Below are positions 9,558 to 18,746 of a stretch of DNA of 64,000 bases, in pieces. Origin of the DNA: Amycolatopsis sp. WAC 01376 (GTDB lineage: Bacteria; Actinomycetota; Actinomycetes; Mycobacteriales; Pseudonocardiaceae). The notes under the pieces were generated by a model. It saw only the letters and a list, made by a program, of their open reading frames with translations, was not told the origin of the DNA and searched no databases. The position numbers and the translations under genes are program-made. The DNA lies in NCBI RefSeq assembly GCF_003947415.1, contig NZ_QHKL01000011.1, forward strand, positions 124,001 to 188,000, given 5' to 3'. Within the stretch, counting starts at the first letter, position 1. Every line of letters begins with the position of its first letter.

Positions 9558-9675
9558 ACCGACGACGATATCCGCCGTTCCAATGCGTCGATAAGGGCGA
9601 TCTGTTGCGCAGAGTATTGGCAGACCGTCGAATCGATGCGGCCAGATGCAATTCAGCGGCGATTTGTTGTCTGGA

Positions 9676-11712
9676 TCACCCTCCTGGCAGGGCTTCCTCG
9701 GCGTGATCGTCGGCCCAGCCGAGGGCCTCGGTGATGGCTTTCTCCGCGATGGCCGACATCGTCGACATGTAGGTACCGCTGACGTGGTTGTCGTCGAGGT
9801 AGACGAGCACGTTGCCGATCACCGGCGGGCAGACCTCTGCCGTGCAGAAGTAGTCACTGAAATCGAGGAACCGCACGTTCGGCGGCAGATCCGGCAACTT
9901 CTCGTACGGCGGCTCCGCCGCGTAGAGGTCATAGCGCGGCGTTGCGCACTCCGGCGCCTCCGCGCCACGGCTCTCGGCACACGCCGACGGCGACTGGCCG
10001 AAGCGCGGGTTGTCCCGCACCGCCAGCACCGGGATACCCGCCTCGTCGACCTTGCGCCACTGCGCGATGTAGCCGCCGGGGACCCGTTCCTCGACACCCG
10101 GCTTGACGTCCCGTGTGCCGATCGTCAGCACGGCGTCGGGGCGGGCCGTGACGATCTCGTCCACCACCGCGGTGTTCCAGTCGATGCAGGACTGGTCGCC
10201 CGGCACCGTGTCCGAGTCGGTGGAGAACGGGCAGCCGCCGCGGAGGATCGACGTGACTTCCCAGTTCTTCTTCTCGGCGACCGGGAGCAGGGCGCCGAGG
10301 AACTGCCCGGCGTGCGAATCGCCGGTGACCACGATCCGGCGGTGGGGATGCCCCGACGTCTGCGAGGTGCAGACCTCGAGGTCGGCGTTGCGCGGCGACG
10401 GGCCGCAGCGGGCGGGATCGATCCCCGCCCAGTCTTCGGACACCGCGACGAACGACGGGACGAGCGCGGCGTCGGTGGCACCCCAGTAGGTGAATCCTTC
10501 GGTATGCGCGAGGGCGCCGGGGTGGTCGGGATCGTCGATCGCGATCGTGTAGTTCTCCGCCTGCCGGACACCGGCCCATTGCCAGGCGCCCGACGCGGCG
10601 AGGACCACGGCCATCGCCAGGACGCCGAATCGGTAGGCGCCCCAACGGTTCCCGGCCCCGATCGCGGAAACCCGGACCGGCTTCTCGACCAGGTGGTGAG
10701 TCAAGACGGCGAGAGCGAACGACAACGCGATGATCACCGCGCCACCGCGCAGGCCGACCTCTTCCCTGTCGCGGGCGACGAGGTAGAACACCAGAACCGG
10801 CCAGTGCCAGAGGTAAAGCGCGTAACTGAGGTCTCCCAGGTACTTCAGCGGGCGGCTGGACAAGAAACGATCGGCACCGCCGGAGAACGCGGTGTGCCCG
10901 GCGAGGATCACCAGCGCGGCCGAAAGTGTGGGCCAGAGCGCGAGGTACCCGGGAAAGACCGTGCCGACCTGGAGCACCAGGCCGCAGGAAACGAGCCCGG
11001 CGACCCCGGCCCAGCCGAACACGACCCGCGCCGGCCTCGGCACCGACACCCGGTCGAGCACCAGCGCGAGCAGACCACCGAGCGCGAACTCCCACACCCG
11101 CGTCAACGAATCGAAGTACGCCAGCGGCTGATCGACCGCGGTCAACCACACCGAATACGCCAGCGAAGCCGCGAACACCGTGCCGAGAACGCCGAGCAGC
11201 ATCGGCCGGACGTCGCCGCGAGTCCGCCGGGCGACCAGCAGCACCAGCCCGACCAGCAACGGCCAGACCACGTAGAACTGCCCCTGGATCGACAGCGACC
11301 AGAAATGCTGGACGACACTTGCCGAGTTGTGCTGCGCGAAGTAGTCCGTGGAATCCGCCGCCAGCTGCCAGTTCTCCACGTACAGGGCGGAGGCGACGAC
11401 CTCCTTGATCGTCTGGAACCAGCGGTTCTGCGGCAGCAGCACCATGCTCGCCGCGACGACCAGCAGCAGCACGGTGAGCGCGGCCGGGAACAGCCGCTTG
11501 ATCATCCGGCCCCACATCGGCCGGTACTCGATCTTCCCGCGCGCCGCGGCGCGATAAAGCTGGCCGGTGACAAGGAACCCGGAGATCAGGAAGAACGCGT
11601 CGACGCCGCCGGAGATCCGGCCGAGCCACACGTGGTAGACGACCACCAGCACACACGCGAGCGCCCGCAACCCCTGGATTTCCGGGCGGAACCGCCGCTC
11701 CGTCTCCCGCAC
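9676..11712 (-). CDS. OafA-type acyltransferase with C-terminal SGNH domain
   Basis: A 678-aa integral membrane protein. The first ~380 residues are an acyltransferase-3 domain: start motif FRPEIQGLRALACVLVVVYH (His near 27), GGVDAFFLISGFLV and about ten transmembrane helices. The periplasmic-side C-terminal region carries SGNH hydrolase blocks: VTGDSHAGQF with the nucleophile Ser, and DDNHVSGTYM with the Asp-x-x-His pair. Such proteins O-acetylate cell-surface polysaccharides or peptidoglycan. The start is the GTG at 11712. It is a single gene; a 26-bp inverted repeat lies upstream. Confidence 0.9.
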   Translation of the reverse strand: MRETERRFRPEIQGLRALACVLVVVYHVWLGRISGGVDAFFLISGFLVTGQLYRAAARGKIEYRPMWGRMIKRLFPAALTVLLLVVAASMVLLPQNRWFQTIKEVVASALYVENWQLAADSTDYFAQHNSASVVQHFWSLSIQGQFYVVWPLLVGLVLLVARRTRGDVRPMLLGVLGTVFAASLAYSVWLTAVDQPLAYFDSLTRVWEFALGGLLALVLDRVSVPRPARVVFGWAGVAGLVSCGLVLQVGTVFPGYLALWPTLSAALVILAGHTAFSGGADRFLSSRPLKYLGDLSYALYLWHWPVLVFYLVARDREEVGLRGGAVIIALSFALAVLTHHLVEKPVRVSAIGAGNRWGAYRFGVLAMAVVLAASGAWQWAGVRQAENYTIAIDDPDHPGALAHTEGFTYWGATDAALVPSFVAVSEDWAGIDPARCGPSPRNADLEVCTSQTSGHPHRRIVVTGDSHAGQFLGALLPVAEKKNWEVTSILRGGCPFSTDSDTVPGDQSCIDWNTAVVDEIVTARPDAVLTIGTRDVKPGVEERVPGGYIAQWRKVDEAGIPVLAVRDNPRFGQSPSACAESRGAEAPECATPRYDLYAAEPPYEKLPDLPPNVRFLDFSDYFCTAEVCPPVIGNVLVYLDDNHVSGTYMSTMSAIAEKAITEALGWADDHAEEALPGG

Positions 11713-11831
11713 ACAACCACCACCAAGATCACCGGCCGCCGACGGGCGGGGACCCTACGGCAGGAAGCTGTGAGCGAGCTTAAGTTCGGATGATCGGACG
11801 ACCTCGGGCAGGTCCGCCGCCCGCCGCGGAT

Positions 11832-11901
11832 GCGCGTGAAGGCCCCCTTCCCTCGGCTGGTCACTCAAAACCATGGCCGAGGGAAGGGGGCCTTCACGCG
11901 C
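11832..11901. repeat. Long inverted repeat (26-bp perfect arms)
   Basis: The arm 11832-11857 (begins GCGCGTGAAGGCCCCCTTCC) pairs perfectly with 11876-11901 around an 18-nt loop. It lies 19 bp after the DinB gene's stop on the minus strand, so it could terminate that gene; no U-tract is obvious. It shares the GTGAAGG-C-rich core with repeats near 32353, 32505, 46066 and 46223. Confidence 0.9.
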
Positions 11902-11919
11902 TCGGAACCCCGTGCGGGG

Positions 11920-12483
11920 TCAGGTCGACTTCTGGCCGTCGATGCTCTCGCGCAGGATGTCGGCGTGGCCGGCGTGCTGCGCGGTCTCGGCGATGACGTG
12001 CGACAGCACCCGGCGCACGCTGCGCACCGCGCCCGGCGGGTTCCAGGGCGCCTCCGGCAGGGGATGCGTGGCGTACAGGTCGGGAATCGTCGAGACGATC
12101 TCCGTCGTCCGCGCGGCCACCTGCTCGTAGCGCGCGAGGATTCCCGCCAAGGTGTCGCCGGGCAGCATCCTGAAGTTGTTCTGGTGGTCGATCGCCCACT
12201 GCGGGAACTCACGGGCGGTCCCGGCGCCGATGTCGGCCCAGGTGACGCCTTCCGGCAGGTCGTAGCTGATCGCGGACGGGCCGTCGACCACGAAGCGCAG
12301 CCACATCTCCTCGATCGAGGCGACGTGCTTGATCAGGCCGCCGAGGCTCAGTTCACTGACCGTCGGATGCGCGTCGAGTTGCTCGTCCGTGAGGCCCTGG
12401 ACGGTGGCGGTCAGCGCGGCGCGGATGGTGTCGAGGGCTTCGAGCAGGTCGGCGCGTTCGGCGTCGAGGATGGTGGTGGTCAT
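11920..12483 (-). CDS. DinB-family protein (DUF664-type, likely thiol-dependent)
   Basis: A 187-aa four-helix-bundle protein. The metal-binding histidines of the DinB fold are visible in LIKHVASIEEMWLRF and in VLSHVIAETAQHAGHADILR. In actinobacteria such proteins are commonly mycothiol S-transferases or maleylpyruvate isomerase-like. The ATG at 12483 was chosen because GGAGG lies 6 nt before it; ten upstream in-frame codons are untranslated by this reading. It is divergent from the WYL regulator 83 bp away, which probably controls it. Confidence 0.85.
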   Translation of the reverse strand: MTTTILDAERADLLEALDTIRAALTATVQGLTDEQLDAHPTVSELSLGGLIKHVASIEEMWLRFVVDGPSAISYDLPEGVTWADIGAGTAREFPQWAIDHQNNFRMLPGDTLAGILARYEQVAARTTEIVSTIPDLYATHPLPEAPWNPPGAVRSVRRVLSHVIAETAQHAGHADILRESIDGQKST

Positions 12484-12566
12484 CGGGCCCTCCGGGTTGT
12501 CGTTCTCTGGCACACGACGACTCTCGCAGGGGTAGAGGACAGGTTGTGGCCTCTACTGGAGGCATC

Positions 12567-13523
12567 ATGGAAAACATGCCGAAGACCTCCGCGCGTCTGC
12601 TGTCGATGCTCTCGTTGCTGCAGGCCCGCCGCGACTGGCCGGGAGCGCTGCTGGCCGAGCGGCTGGACATCAGTCCGCGCACCGTGCGGCGCGACGTCGA
12701 CAGGCTCCGCGACCTCGGCTATCCCATCGCGGCGATCAAAGGTCCCGACGGCGGGTACCGGCTCGACGCCGGGTCCGAACTGCCGCCGCTGCTGTTCGAC
12801 GACGACCAGGCGGTCGCGCTGGCCGTCGCGCTCCAGATCGCCACCACCAGCGGCGCGGGGATCGAGGAAGCGGCGATGCGGGCGCTGCACACCGTCCGGC
12901 AGGTGATGCCCTCGCGGTTGCGGCGCCGGATCGACACGCTGCGGGTCACCGCCGTCGAATCACCCGCGAGCCGGGCGGAACCCCGCGTGGACGGCGAAGT
13001 CCTGCTCGCGCTCGGCGCGGCGGTGCACGCCCGCGAGATCCTCCGGTTCGGCTACGCGGACGCGCCGCGCCGGGTGGAACCGCATCATCTCGTCACCTGG
13101 CACGGCCGCTGGTATCTCGTCGCGTGGGACCTCGATCGCGCGGACTGGCGCACCTTCCGTGCCGATCGGATCTCCCCGCGCACCCCGACCGGCCCGCGGT
13201 TCACGCCGCGTGAGCTGCCTGTCCCCGACGTCGCCACCTTCGTCGCGAGCCGGTTCCGGGGCTCTTCGGAATCCGGCGAGTGGCCGTGCCGCGGCGAAGT
13301 CATCCTCGACCTTCCCGCGGCCACCGTCTCCCACTACGTCCGCGACGGTGTGGTGGAAGAACTCGGACCGGATCGGTGCCGCCTGTCGCTGGGATCGTGG
13401 TCATGGGCCGGGCTCGCGGCGAGTATCGGCCGGTTCGACGCCGACATCGAGGTGGTCGGTCCACCCGAGCTCAAGGAGGCTTTCGCCGTCCTGGCCCGCC
13501 GTTACGCGAAGGCGGCAGGCTGA
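12567..13523 (+). CDS. WYL-domain transcriptional regulator
   Basis: A 318-aa regulator. The N-terminal helix-turn-helix (residues ~5-60) contains LLAERLDISPRTVRRDVDRL. The central WYL domain has the eponymous HGRWYLVAWDLDR with TFRADRI, and the C-terminal WCX-type extension ends the protein. WYL domains sense ligands such as nucleotides or single-stranded nucleic acid. The start ATG at 12567 is preceded by GGAGG, 5 nt away; a nearby in-frame ATG 21 nt earlier lacks a site. Divergent to the DinB gene, a very common actinobacterial pairing. Confidence 0.88.
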   Translation: MENMPKTSARLLSMLSLLQARRDWPGALLAERLDISPRTVRRDVDRLRDLGYPIAAIKGPDGGYRLDAGSELPPLLFDDDQAVALAVALQIATTSGAGIEEAAMRALHTVRQVMPSRLRRRIDTLRVTAVESPASRAEPRVDGEVLLALGAAVHAREILRFGYADAPRRVEPHHLVTWHGRWYLVAWDLDRADWRTFRADRISPRTPTGPRFTPRELPVPDVATFVASRFRGSSESGEWPCRGEVILDLPAATVSHYVRDGVVEELGPDRCRLSLGSWSWAGLAASIGRFDADIEVVGPPELKEAFAVLARRYAKAAG

Positions 13524-13542
13524 CCACGGATACGACGCCGGG

Positions 13543-13632
13543 AACCGCCCAAGGTCTGGGGGCGGTGCCCGACGTCGCCGACCGCCCGAGGTCCGGAGGC
13601 GGTGCCCTCCGGTACCGGGACCGCCCGGGATC
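13543..13632. repeat. Imperfect direct repeats forming two GC-rich hairpins
   Basis: Two copies of an ~37-bp unit (ACCGCCC...GGGCGGTGCCC at 13544-13570; ACCGCCC...GGCGGTGCCC at 13581-13607) and a third partial ACCGCCCGGG at 13620. Each copy folds on itself. They fill the gap between two convergent genes and probably act as a bidirectional terminator. Confidence 0.65.
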
Positions 13633-13656
13633 CCGGCTACCGAAGCTTCGATGCCG

Positions 13657-15474
13657 TCATGCCTTGTGGTGCACCTCCTGCAGGCCGAACACCGGCGTCG
13701 GGATGCCCTCGTAGCGCGCTTTCAGTTGCAGTGCGAGATAAAGCGAGTAGTGCCGCGACTGGTGCAGGTTCCCGCCGTGGAACCACAGGCCTTCCTTCTG
13801 GGTGGGCTTCCACATGTTGCGCTGCTCGCCCTCCCACGGGCCGGGGTCCTTCGTCGTCGCGGAGCCGAGGCCCCAGCATTTGCCGACGAGGTCCGCGGTC
13901 TCCTGACCGACCAGGTCGGCGACCCAGCCGTTCATCGAGCCGTAGCCGGTGGCGTAGACGACGAGGTCCGCTTTCAGTTCGGTGCCGTCGGACAGCACCA
14001 CCGCGTCACGGGTCAGCCGGTCGACCTGGCCGTGGGCCAGCTTGATCTTCCCGTCGGCGACCAGTTCCGACGCGCCGACGTCGATGTAGTAGCCGGAACC
14101 GCGGCGCAGGTACTTCAGGAACAGGCCGGATCCGTCATCGCCCCAGTCGTGCTGGAACCCGGCCGCTTCCAGCCGCGCGTAGAAGTCCTTGTCCCGCTCA
14201 CGGATCGCGTCGTACACCGGGATCTGGAACTGCGGCATGATCCGGTACGGGATCGACGCGAAGATCATGTCCGCCTTGTCGGTGGTGATCCCCGACCGCA
14301 CCGCGCGTTCCGAGTACAGGTCGCCGAGTCCCAGCTCCATCAGCGAATCCGACTTCACCACATGCGTCGAGGACCGTTGCACCATGGTGACGTCGGCGCC
14401 GTGTTCCCACAGTGCCGCGCAGATGTCGTGTGCGGAGTTGTTGGAGCCGACCACGACCGCCTTCTTGCCTGCGTAGGAGTCCGGGCCGGGGTGCTGGGAC
14501 GAATGGTGCTGATCGCCTTCGAAGACGTCCATTCCGGGGAACGACGGGATGTTCGGTTTGCCGGACATCCCGGTCGCGAACACGACGTGCCGCGGTGTGA
14601 GCACCAGTTCCTCGCCCTCACGGACGACGGTCACCAGCCACTGCTTCTGTTCCTCGTCCCAGGAGGCCGACGTCACCTCGGTGCTGGTCCAGTACGGCAC
14701 CTCCATGAGCCGCGTGTACATCTCGAGCCAGTCGGCGATCTTGTCCTTGGGCGCGAACACCGGCCAGTTGTCCGGGAACGGCAGATAGGGCAGGTGGTCA
14801 TACCAGACCGGGTCGTGCAGGCACAGGTTCTTGTACCGCTTGCGCCATGAATCGCCCGGCCGCTCGTTGCGTTCCAGGACGAGCGTCGGCACGTCGAGCT
14901 GCCGCAGCCTGGCGCCGAGCGCGATCCCGCCCTGCCCGCCGCCGATCACGACGACGTACGGCTGCTGTTCGTAGCCGAGCCGAGTCCGCTCCTCTTCGCG
15001 TTTCTCGGCCCAGGACTTCCGGCCGCGCACGACGCCGTGCTCGACGCCCTTCGGCCGCTGATCGTTGCGACGTTCCTCGAAACCCTTGAGCTCCCGCAGG
15101 CTCGTCAACAGCGTCCAGGCGCCTTCGTCCTTCAGCCTCAAGTGGCCTTTCGCGCGCCCGGTCGCGGTTTCGAACTCCAGCCACGCTTCGGTGACACCGT
15201 CGGCTTCGGTCGGCGTCTCGGTGGTGCGGAACCCGGACGGCTCGATCCGGTCGAGACAGGCGCCGAGCAGGCCGGCCACCTCGTCGCGGCCTTCGACCGT
15301 CTTGATCGTCCAGGTGAAGGCGACCTGGTCGCGCCAGTAGCTGTCGACGGCGAAGAGCGCGGCGGCGGCTTCGGCGTCGCGGGCGGCAAGGGCCGATTCG
15401 AACCGGCTCAGCCAGGCATCGACCCGAGCCTGCGGCGAGCCCGTCGCCTCGATCCGGTCCACCGTCTGTGTCAT
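13657..15474 (-). CDS. Flavin-containing monooxygenase with N-terminal NTF2-like domain
   Basis: A 605-aa fusion. Residues ~15-145 look like an NTF2/SnoaL-like fold (VDAWLSRFESALAARDAEAAA, then WRDQVAFTWTIKTVEG). Residues ~175-600 are an FMO/YUCCA-like oxygenase: FAD motif VVIGGGQGGIALGARL, then RPGDSWRKRYKNLCLHDP, the NADPH motif VVVGSNNSAHDIC and the late VYATGYGSM. The substrate is unknown; relatives oxidise small organic nucleophiles or ketones. The ATG at 15474 follows AGGAG. A GAF regulator is transcribed divergently 158 bp away and is the likely activator. Confidence 0.88.
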   Translation of the reverse strand: MTQTVDRIEATGSPQARVDAWLSRFESALAARDAEAAAALFAVDSYWRDQVAFTWTIKTVEGRDEVAGLLGACLDRIEPSGFRTTETPTEADGVTEAWLEFETATGRAKGHLRLKDEGAWTLLTSLRELKGFEERRNDQRPKGVEHGVVRGRKSWAEKREEERTRLGYEQQPYVVVIGGGQGGIALGARLRQLDVPTLVLERNERPGDSWRKRYKNLCLHDPVWYDHLPYLPFPDNWPVFAPKDKIADWLEMYTRLMEVPYWTSTEVTSASWDEEQKQWLVTVVREGEELVLTPRHVVFATGMSGKPNIPSFPGMDVFEGDQHHSSQHPGPDSYAGKKAVVVGSNNSAHDICAALWEHGADVTMVQRSSTHVVKSDSLMELGLGDLYSERAVRSGITTDKADMIFASIPYRIMPQFQIPVYDAIRERDKDFYARLEAAGFQHDWGDDGSGLFLKYLRRGSGYYIDVGASELVADGKIKLAHGQVDRLTRDAVVLSDGTELKADLVVYATGYGSMNGWVADLVGQETADLVGKCWGLGSATTKDPGPWEGEQRNMWKPTQKEGLWFHGGNLHQSRHYSLYLALQLKARYEGIPTPVFGLQEVHHKA

Positions 15475-15631
15475 GGCCACTCCTGAACGTCGGCGTTCGG
15501 CTGTTACCCCGATCACACGCCGCGGGCGGCTACGGCGGCAAGGGTTGCAGCGTGTTGCAGCCCGGCTCCTTGGCGCGCCTCGACCGGCGGACCTATGCTG
15601 GTCAGTCGACGCGATGGTGCGGAGGTGGCCT

Positions 15632-16834
15632 GTGGGCGTGCACAGTTCGGTCCCGCCCGGCGTCGACCTGCCGATGCACGCCCGTGACCTGATCCGCATG
15701 CACGAAGCCGTGATCGGCGGCGGCCGTCCGCGGGTCCGGCCGCGGCCGCTGGTTTCGCGGTCGTGGTCACGGATGCTGAGCCTGGGGCTCGCCGCCGACG
15801 GGGTGAACACCCGGGATTCGGTGCCGCTCGACGAGGTCGCCCGCCGTCGCCGCGCCTCCCCGCTGCGGTGGGTGATCGAGGACCTCGGGCAGGTGGTCGG
15901 AGCGACGGCCGACACCGCGAACATGCTGCTGGTGGTGACCGACGCCGAGGGCATCATCCTCTGGCGGGTCGGCTCGCCCGCGGTGCGGCGCCGGGCCGAC
16001 ACACTGGGCTTCACCGAAGGCGCCGACTGGACCGAGGCCAGGGTCGGCACCAACGCCATCGGCACCGCGCTCGCCGAGGCCGCGCCGGTGGAACTGCTCG
16101 CGGGCGAACACTTCGAACAGGGCCAGCATCCTTGGTACTGCACCGCCTCGCCGGTGCACGATCCGCGCACCGGCGAACTGCTCGGCGTGATCGACGTCAG
16201 CGGTCCCGCGCTGACCCTGCACCCGGCGATCGGCGCGCTGGTGGAGACCGGGCGGCGGCTGGTCGAATCCCAACTCTGGCGCCACCATCAGCAGGGGCTC
16301 GACCGGTTGCGCCGGACCGCCGAACCGGTGGTGACCGGCGTGGGCGGCCCGGTACTGCTGGTGGACGACGACGGCTGGGTGGCCCACTCCGCCGGGGTCT
16401 CCTCCGGCGCGCGGATCGCCGCGCCCGCGGAAGGGCGGATCCTCGCCGTTCCCGGCCTTGGCGCCTGCCTGCCGGAACGGCTGTCGGAAGGCTGGCTCGT
16501 GCGCCCGGCCGACACCGCGCGCCGGGTCCGGCTGGATCTCGAACTCGGCCACGCGCCGATGCTGCGGATGGCCTCGGGTGACGTCGGCTGGGTCCGCACC
16601 GTGACGCCGCGGCACGCGGAGATCCTCGTGCACCTGCACACGGCGGGCCCGTCCGGGCTGTCGGCCGAGGCGCTCAGCCGGGCGCTCTACGGCGACGCCG
16701 AACACCTCGTCACCGTCCGCGCCGAGGTCTCCCGGTTGCGACGGCTGCTCGGCGCCATTGTGGACACCCGGCCGTACCGGCTGGCCGCCGGCGTCGGCCT
16801 GACAATCCACAAAGGACTCGAAGTCGGCGGCTGA
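15632..16834 (+). CDS. GAF-domain transcriptional regulator (AcoR-like without the AAA+ domain)
   Basis: A 400-aa protein. The N-terminal segment RPLVSRSWSRMLSLGL resembles the start of sigma-54 activators such as AcoR. A GAF domain (~residues 70-205) has TEGADWTEARVGTNAIGTAL and ending GVIDVSGPALTLHP. The AAA+ motor is absent; instead the C-terminal ~100 residues contain a winged-helix-like part (LSAEALSRALYGD, VRAEVSRLRRLLG). This short type sits beside monooxygenase or dehydrogenase genes in actinobacteria. GTG 15632 is preceded by GGAGG with 6-nt spacing; an ATG 18 nt earlier is the alternative. Confidence 0.8.
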   Translation: MGVHSSVPPGVDLPMHARDLIRMHEAVIGGGRPRVRPRPLVSRSWSRMLSLGLAADGVNTRDSVPLDEVARRRRASPLRWVIEDLGQVVGATADTANMLLVVTDAEGIILWRVGSPAVRRRADTLGFTEGADWTEARVGTNAIGTALAEAAPVELLAGEHFEQGQHPWYCTASPVHDPRTGELLGVIDVSGPALTLHPAIGALVETGRRLVESQLWRHHQQGLDRLRRTAEPVVTGVGGPVLLVDDDGWVAHSAGVSSGARIAAPAEGRILAVPGLGACLPERLSEGWLVRPADTARRVRLDLELGHAPMLRMASGDVGWVRTVTPRHAEILVHLHTAGPSGLSAEALSRALYGDAEHLVTVRAEVSRLRRLLGAIVDTRPYRLAAGVGLTIHKGLEVGG

Positions 16835-16878
16835 GCCGTCCCCGGTTGCGGGAGGATCAAGCCGGGTACTCCGCGCGA

Positions 16879-18132
16879 ATGGAGATACTCCTCGCCGGGG
16901 CGGGCGTGCTGGCGCTGTGCGCCGCGGTGCTGCCGAACCTGCTGCACGAACGCCCGCTGTCGATGCCGCTGGTCCTGCTGGTGGGCGGGCTGCTTTTCGG
17001 ACTGCTCCCCTTCGGGTACCCCTATGGCCAGGGAGTGCTGGACCCGCGGTCGCATGTGGGCGCCGTCGAGGTGATCACCGAACTCGGCGTGCTCGTGTCA
17101 CTGGTCGGCGCGGGACTGAAATCCGACCGGTTGATCGGCTGGCGGTCCTGGAATTCGACGTGGCGGCTGCTGGCGATCACGCTGCCGCTGTCGGTCTGCG
17201 CGGTCGCCCTGCTCGGCTGGTGGGCGCTCGCCCTGTCCCCCGCCGCCGCGCTACTGCTGGGGGCCGTGCTGTCACCGACCGATCCCGTGCTGGCGAGCGA
17301 TGTCCAGGTACCCGCGCCGCATACCGAGGACGGCCGGGGATCGGACAACGAGATCAGGTTCACGCTGACCTCGGAGGCCGGGCTCAACGACGGGCTGGCG
17401 ATGCCGTTCGTGTTGCTTGCCCTCGTACTGGCCGGAACGGCGAGCACGTCACCCGTGCCGTGGGTGCTGACCGAGGTCCTCGTGCCGCTCGCGGTCGCCG
17501 TACTGGTCGGGCTGATCTGTGGCTGGCTGCTGTCCTGGCTGATGTTCCGGGTCCAACACGAGCGGCTGCGCCTCGGTGAATACTCCGACGGGCTGGTGGT
17601 GCTGGCCATCGCGTTCCTGCCGTTCGCGCTGTGCGAATGGCTGGGCGGCATCGGCTTCGTCGCGGTGTTCACCGCCGCCGCGACCATCCGCGCCAGCGAA
17701 CGGTCGCACGAGTACCACGGGGTGCTGCACGAATTCGGCGATCAGCTGGAACGGCTCTTCGTCGCGCTGGCCTTGCTCGGGCTCGGCGTGGCGCTGGGCG
17801 ACGGACTCCTTTCCGAGGTGAAACTCGTCGAAGTCCTGGTGGCCGTCGCGGCGGTGATGATCGTGCGCCCGCTGTTCGGCGGGCTGGCCTTGCTCGGTGG
17901 CGCCACCACACGTCCGGCGGCGACGGCGATCGCGTTCTTCGGCATCCGCGGGATCGGCAGCCTCTACTACCTGTCCTACGCGCTGGGGCACGGCGATTTC
18001 CCGATGGCCGACTCGCTCTGGCGGGTCACGGCGCTCACGATCGCGGTGTCGGTCCTCGTGCACGGCCTGCTGTCCGGCCCGGTGATGCGCAAACTGGAGG
18101 GCCGGGGAATGCAGAACTTCGAGAGCGGGTAA
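16879..18132 (+). CDS. CPA1-type cation:proton antiporter
   Basis: A 417-aa protein with about twelve hydrophobic segments. Key NhaP-like motifs are present: LGAVLSPTDPVLASDVQ with the TDP motif, and SEAGLNDGLAMPFVL with the essential ND pair. It should exchange Na+ or K+ for H+ across the membrane. The chosen ATG at 16879 starts at the first membrane helix; an in-frame ATG 33 nt upstream is possible. It follows the GAF regulator by 44 bp, so read-through is possible but no functional link is obvious. Confidence 0.88.
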   Translation: MEILLAGAGVLALCAAVLPNLLHERPLSMPLVLLVGGLLFGLLPFGYPYGQGVLDPRSHVGAVEVITELGVLVSLVGAGLKSDRLIGWRSWNSTWRLLAITLPLSVCAVALLGWWALALSPAAALLLGAVLSPTDPVLASDVQVPAPHTEDGRGSDNEIRFTLTSEAGLNDGLAMPFVLLALVLAGTASTSPVPWVLTEVLVPLAVAVLVGLICGWLLSWLMFRVQHERLRLGEYSDGLVVLAIAFLPFALCEWLGGIGFVAVFTAAATIRASERSHEYHGVLHEFGDQLERLFVALALLGLGVALGDGLLSEVKLVEVLVAVAAVMIVRPLFGGLALLGGATTRPAATAIAFFGIRGIGSLYYLSYALGHGDFPMADSLWRVTALTIAVSVLVHGLLSGPVMRKLEGRGMQNFESG

Positions 18133-18144
18133 GGGGAAAGGGCG

Positions 18145-18654
18145 CTAGTGGCGCCACTCCCGGCCCTCGAGCCGGGCCTTCACCCGCTGCAAGGTGGTGG
18201 CGATGTTGGCCCGGTTCGTCCCGGCGCGGTCGGGCTCGCCGGTGATGAGGATGGCGAACGGGACGAACCACGGCGGCACCCGCAGCCAGTTCGTCACGGT
18301 GACGCGGCTGCCTTCGCCGACGGGGACGATGTCGTACTCCCAGCGGGAAATCGGCACGAAGAACTGCGTGCGCACCCGGTAGGCGAACCGGCGCCCCGGC
18401 TCGGCCTCGGTGATCTCGGCGTGGGTCACCCAGCGCCGGAGTCCATTGCGGTTGCTGCCGGCGAACCAGTTCCCGACCCGCGCCTCGGTCGCGCCGTGGA
18501 TCCAGCGCGCCTTGTGCAGTTCCTCGGCGCATTCGGCCATCGCGACGGGGTCGCTGACGAGCCGGTACACCTTCTCGGGGGCGACGTCGATCGTGACCTC
18601 GCCGGTCGCGATCGGTTCGCTGTAGGTCAGGCTGTCCTTCGGCTTCGTCTCCAT
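18145..18654 (-). CDS. SRPBCC (START-like) protein
   Basis: A 169-aa protein of the polyketide cyclase/dehydrase-like hydrophobic pocket fold. Features are IDVAPEKVYRLVSDPVAMAE at the start and FAYRVRTQFFVPISRWEYD mid-chain, with a C-terminal helix NIATTLQRVKARLEG. A good GGGAGG site precedes the ATG. Probably binds or modifies a hydrophobic ligand; no specific role can be given. Its stop is 13 bp from the convergent antiporter stop. Confidence 0.8.
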   Translation of the reverse strand: METKPKDSLTYSEPIATGEVTIDVAPEKVYRLVSDPVAMAECAEELHKARWIHGATEARVGNWFAGSNRNGLRRWVTHAEITEAEPGRRFAYRVRTQFFVPISRWEYDIVPVGEGSRVTVTNWLRVPPWFVPFAILITGEPDRAGTNRANIATTLQRVKARLEGREWRH

Positions 18655-18746
18655 CGTGCCTCCCGGTCGATTCCGTCAGCCCACCAGTACGAGGGCCCCC
18701 GGTCAAGACCGGCGCGGCCAGCTCAGCACGGACGCGGAACCCGAGG

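Noticed and set aside
9646..11793. 715-codon plus-strand frame opposite the acyltransferase
   Set aside because: Composition is Arg/Asp/Gln-rich with no domain pattern; the minus strand shows a full acyltransferase-3/SGNH protein.
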